From positions 278,809 through 342,808 of the forward strand of contig JAACTC010000008.1 of assembly GCA_009993635.1 (NCBI GenBank): a DNA stretch of 64,000 nt, read 5' to 3'. The notes under the pieces are model-generated. The model had not been told where the DNA came from. It was given only the letters and a program-made list of their open reading frames with translations, and made no database searches. The position numbers and the translations under genes are program-made. Each line of letters opens with the position of its first letter. Within the stretch, counting starts at the first letter, position 1. The stretch is from Erythrobacter sp. Lineage in GTDB: Bacteria; Pseudomonadota; Alphaproteobacteria; Sphingomonadales; Sphingomonadaceae. Shown here piece after piece: positions 61,578-64,000 of this stretch.

Positions 61578-62195
61578 ATGAGCGATAGCGAGCCTACCCC
61601 CACCGCCAGTGCGCTGCCAACCCACGATCCGCTGGCGCTGTTCGATGCATGGTTCAAGGAGGCGCGTGAGACAGAGCCCAATGATTCCAATGCAATGGCA
61701 TTGGCCACCGCAACGCCCGATGGCCTGCCATCGGTGCGGATGGTGCTGCTGAAGAATCATGGGCCGGACGGGTTCACGTTCTACACCAATGCGCAGAGCC
61801 GCAAGGGCGAGGAGATCCGTGCCAATGCGCATGCTGCGCTGCTGTTTCACTGGAAGAGCCTGCGCCGCCAGATCCGCATCGAAGGGCCGCTGAGCCAAGT
61901 CGCGGACGAGGTGGCGGACGCCTATTTTCACTCGCGTTCGCGCGCATCGCAGCTGGGTGCGGTGGCATCGGACCAGTCCCGCCCGCTGGAGGATCGCGCC
62001 GTTTTCGTAGAGCGGTATCGCGCCGCAGAAGAGCGTTTTGCAGATGGCGAGGTCGACCGGCCGCCGCACTGGACCGGGTTCACCCTGCGGCCCGAACGGA
62101 TCGAGTTCTGGCTCGATCGCGACAACCGCCTGCACGATCGCCGCCGCTTCACGCGCGCAGGCGATAGCTGGACGAGCACGTTGCTGTACCCATGA
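61578..62195 (+). CDS. pdxH: Pyridoxamine 5'-phosphate oxidase
   Basis: FMN enzyme of 205 residues that makes pyridoxal phosphate. It has DPLALFDAWFKEARETEPND, MALATATPDGLPSVRMVLLK, FTFYTNAQSRKGEEI, AALLFHWKSLRRQIRIEG, YFHSRSRASQLGAVASDQS and the C-terminal FWLDRDNRLHDRRRFTRAG. It is divergent from manC and 13 bases before the cation transporter gene. Confidence 0.95.
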   Translation: MSDSEPTPTASALPTHDPLALFDAWFKEARETEPNDSNAMALATATPDGLPSVRMVLLKNHGPDGFTFYTNAQSRKGEEIRANAHAALLFHWKSLRRQIRIEGPLSQVADEVADAYFHSRSRASQLGAVASDQSRPLEDRAVFVERYRAAEERFADGEVDRPPHWTGFTLRPERIEFWLDRDNRLHDRRRFTRAGDSWTSTLLYP

Positions 62196-62208
62196 CAGGG
62201 CTCACTCC

Positions 62209-63156
62209 ATGAGGGGCAGTGCCGCCAGCGAACGGGCCGAACTGGGGCGCGGGGCGGCTATCGCGTCGATGAGCGTGGCCCTGCTGCTTGTCGCGCTGAA
62301 GCTATGGGCGGTGTGGCAGACCGAATCGATGGCGCTGCTCGGCTCGCTGGCGGACAGCGCGCTCGATCTGGTGGCCAGCCTAGTCACGCTGCTCGGCGTG
62401 GTCATCGCCGCGCGGCCCGCAGATAGCTCGCACCGTTTCGGGCATGGCAAGGCAGAGGCTCTGGCGGCGATCTTCCAGGTCATGCTGATCGCGGTCTCCG
62501 CCGCGGGCATCGCCATGCGCGCGGGCCAGGCACTGATCGAAGGCGAGCGGGTCACGGGCGCCGGAGAGGGAATCGCGGTCAGCGTGATTGCCATCGTCGC
62601 GACCCTCGGCCTGCTGGCCTATCAGCGTTACGTCATCGCCCGCACGCGCTCGGTCGCGATCCGGGCCGATCATGTGCATTACCAGTCCGATCTGTTGCTC
62701 AACCTGGCGGTGATCGCGGCGCTGGTGCTCGATCGCTATGCCGGTCTTTCGAGTGCCGACCCGCTGTTCGGCCTCGGCATCGCGGCGTGGCTGCTGTGGG
62801 GCGCATGGCGCGCAGGCGGCGAAGCGATCGACCATCTGATGGACCGCGAATGGCCCGAGGCGAAGCGCAGCCGATTCGTCGAAATCGCCGCGCGCCACCC
62901 GGAACTCGCGCGACTGCACGATTTGCGCACCCGCACCAGCGGTGGAATCGACTTCGTGCAATTTCATGTGGACCTTCCTGGCGACTACACCGTTGAAAAA
63001 GCTCACGACATCATCGAGCGCGTGGAATCAGACTTGTGCCGCGAATTTCCGGACATCGAGCTTCTGATCCACATCGATCCTGCAGGCCATGTCGACGAAC
63101 CCGGCAATGTGCTGGTCGAGCAGGACGAGTTCGCCAAGCTGGAGAATAAGCCATGA
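62209..63156 (+). CDS. Cation diffusion facilitator family transporter (FieF-like)
   Basis: Inner-membrane metal exporter of 315 residues. Six hydrophobic segments are visible, with LLGSLADSALDLVASLVTLL carrying the aspartate pair of the second segment and DHVHYQSDLLLNLAV carrying the H-x3-D pair of the fifth. A C-terminal cytoplasmic metal-binding domain follows (residues 215-300). Zinc or iron(II) is likely, but the metal is not settled. The open frame begins inside pdxH; the ATG at 62209 gives the family start. It overlaps the PhzF gene by four bases. Confidence 0.88.
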   Translation: MRGSAASERAELGRGAAIASMSVALLLVALKLWAVWQTESMALLGSLADSALDLVASLVTLLGVVIAARPADSSHRFGHGKAEALAAIFQVMLIAVSAAGIAMRAGQALIEGERVTGAGEGIAVSVIAIVATLGLLAYQRYVIARTRSVAIRADHVHYQSDLLLNLAVIAALVLDRYAGLSSADPLFGLGIAAWLLWGAWRAGGEAIDHLMDREWPEAKRSRFVEIAARHPELARLHDLRTRTSGGIDFVQFHVDLPGDYTVEKAHDIIERVESDLCREFPDIELLIHIDPAGHVDEPGNVLVEQDEFAKLENKP

Positions 63157-63968
63157 CCGCGTTGCCGTACTGGCATGTCGATGCCTTCGCCGACCGGCCG
63201 TTTGCCGGCAATCAGGCCGCGGTCATGCCGCTGGACCGCTGGCTGCCCGACGAAACGCTTCAGAAAATCGCCGAAGAAAACAACTTCGCCGAAACCGCCT
63301 TTCTGGTGAACGACACCACCAGCACGGACCTGGGCGGCGCCGATTACGAGCTGCGCTGGTTCACGCCGACCAGCGAGGTCGCGCTGTGCGGCCACGCGAC
63401 GCTGGCAGCGGGCCACGTGATCCTCGGCCGCGATGACGAACGCGACGTCGTCACCTTCCGCACGCGCAAGGCGGGCATTCTGGAGGTTCGCCGGATGGAG
63501 CAGGGGTACGAGCTGGCCCTGCCCGTCACCCAGGTGGAACAGGCGGAATATCCCGGCCTGCTCAAAGCATTGCATGTCGAGGCGCCGGTATTCGAATCGG
63601 TCTCGGGCGCCAACCAGACCACCATCGTGTTGCTGGAAGACGAGGCCGCGGTGCGCGGCCTCGACCCCAACATGGCTGAGCTGGCCCGGATCGAGCGGAT
63701 GGTGATCTGCACCGCCCCCGGCGTCGATACCAATATCGTCAGCCGCGTATTCGTGCCCGCCTGGGGTGTGCCCGAGGACAGCGTGACCGGTTCGGCGCAT
63801 GCCGCGCTCGCCCCGTTCTGGGCCGAACGGCTGGGGCACGACACGCTCAGCGCGTTTCAGGCATCGGAGCGGGGCGGTGTGCTGCAATGCCGGATGGATG
63901 GCGAACGCGTCTGGCTGGGCGGTCCGTGCGTGACCGTGGTCGAGGGCACGTTCCACCTCCCCGACTGA
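63153..63968 (+). CDS. PhzF family isomerase/epimerase-like protein
   Basis: Member of the PhzF superfamily (diaminopimelate-epimerase fold) of 271 residues. It has HVDAFADRPFAGNQAAVMPL, the catalytic-glutamate segment AEENNFAETAFLV, LRWFTPTSEVALCGHATLA and the second-half equivalent VTGSAHAALAPFW. The physiological substrate of most members is unknown. It is coupled by ATGA to the cation transporter gene. The last 32 bases of the window after it hold no recognisable feature. Confidence 0.9.
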   Translation: MTALPYWHVDAFADRPFAGNQAAVMPLDRWLPDETLQKIAEENNFAETAFLVNDTTSTDLGGADYELRWFTPTSEVALCGHATLAAGHVILGRDDERDVVTFRTRKAGILEVRRMEQGYELALPVTQVEQAEYPGLLKALHVEAPVFESVSGANQTTIVLLEDEAAVRGLDPNMAELARIERMVICTAPGVDTNIVSRVFVPAWGVPEDSVTGSAHAALAPFWAERLGHDTLSAFQASERGGVLQCRMDGERVWLGGPCVTVVEGTFHLPD

Positions 63969-64000
63969 GCCGGATGGCGCACTACTGCGTGGGGTAGAGC

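Overview
The window looks like about 64 kb of a high-GC alphaproteobacterial chromosome, most likely a member of the Sphingomonadales (Erythrobacteraceae-like). The signs are a TrcR/DUF1013 regulator, a DUF1192 protein, a bactofilin paired with an M23 peptidase, a Coq7-type hydroxylase, an alphaproteobacterial nadD-rsfS-rlmH-envC-ctpA order, and roughly 63-65% GC outside one patch. Genus is not determined. No tRNA, rRNA, CRISPR array, insertion sequence, integrase or phage gene was seen, and no stretch above 300 bases lacks a gene.

Layout. (1) 1-16.5 kb is mostly housekeeping: clpA (cut by the left edge), a DUF1192 protein, a quinone oxidoreductase, an LpxH-like phosphoesterase coupled to a GT4 glycosyltransferase, trcR, an acyl-CoA ligase with two palindromes at its 5' end, bactofilin/M23, and a forward run nadD-rsfS-rlmH-envC-ctpA-dsbB-coq7 plus a small secreted protein. 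(2) 16.5-20.6 kb holds wecB and wecC (UDP-ManNAc/UDP-ManNAcA) around an opposed UDP-glucuronate-4-epimerase-like gene, then a small lipoprotein. (3) 20.6-49.4 kb is a continuous block of 27 minus-strand genes for a surface polysaccharide. Read in transcription order it contains a CMP-legionaminic-acid-type pathway (legB, legC, legF, legH, legI, legG, ptmE), a sugar amidotransferase with its own HisF/HisH-like pair, a Wzx flippase, a capsule-transferase-like protein, a low-GC Wzy, a tandem pair of paralogous CgeB-like glycosyltransferases, an FkbM methyltransferase, gmd and fcl (GDP-fucose), a WecG/TagA transferase, an uncharacterised trio (Gfo/Idh oxidoreductase, unknown protein, epimerase), a second O-antigen-polymerase-like protein, Wza, a Wzc tyrosine kinase and a periplasmic/anchored accessory protein. 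(4) 49.4-55.6 kb carries the divergent initiating sugar-phosphate transferase, rfbACBD (dTDP-rhamnose) and an SGNH-hydrolase lipoprotein. (5) 55.6-64 kb carries dnaJ-like/yihY/fabI, a DUF354 protein, manC-manA (GDP-mannose supply), pdxH, a CDF transporter and a PhzF-family protein.

Together the polysaccharide genes supply GDP-mannose, GDP-fucose, dTDP-rhamnose, UDP-ManNAcA and a CMP-activated nonulosonic acid that is probably acetamidino-modified, and provide initiation, flipping, polymerisation, length control and export. The clearest special features are the compact legionaminic-acid pathway with its amidino-transfer trio, the uncharacterised sugar-modification trio at 26.3-29.3 kb, the AT-rich polymerase gene, the in-frame hexanucleotide Tyr-Gly repeat in the kinase tail, and repeated 4-nt overlaps that use GTG or TTG start codons.
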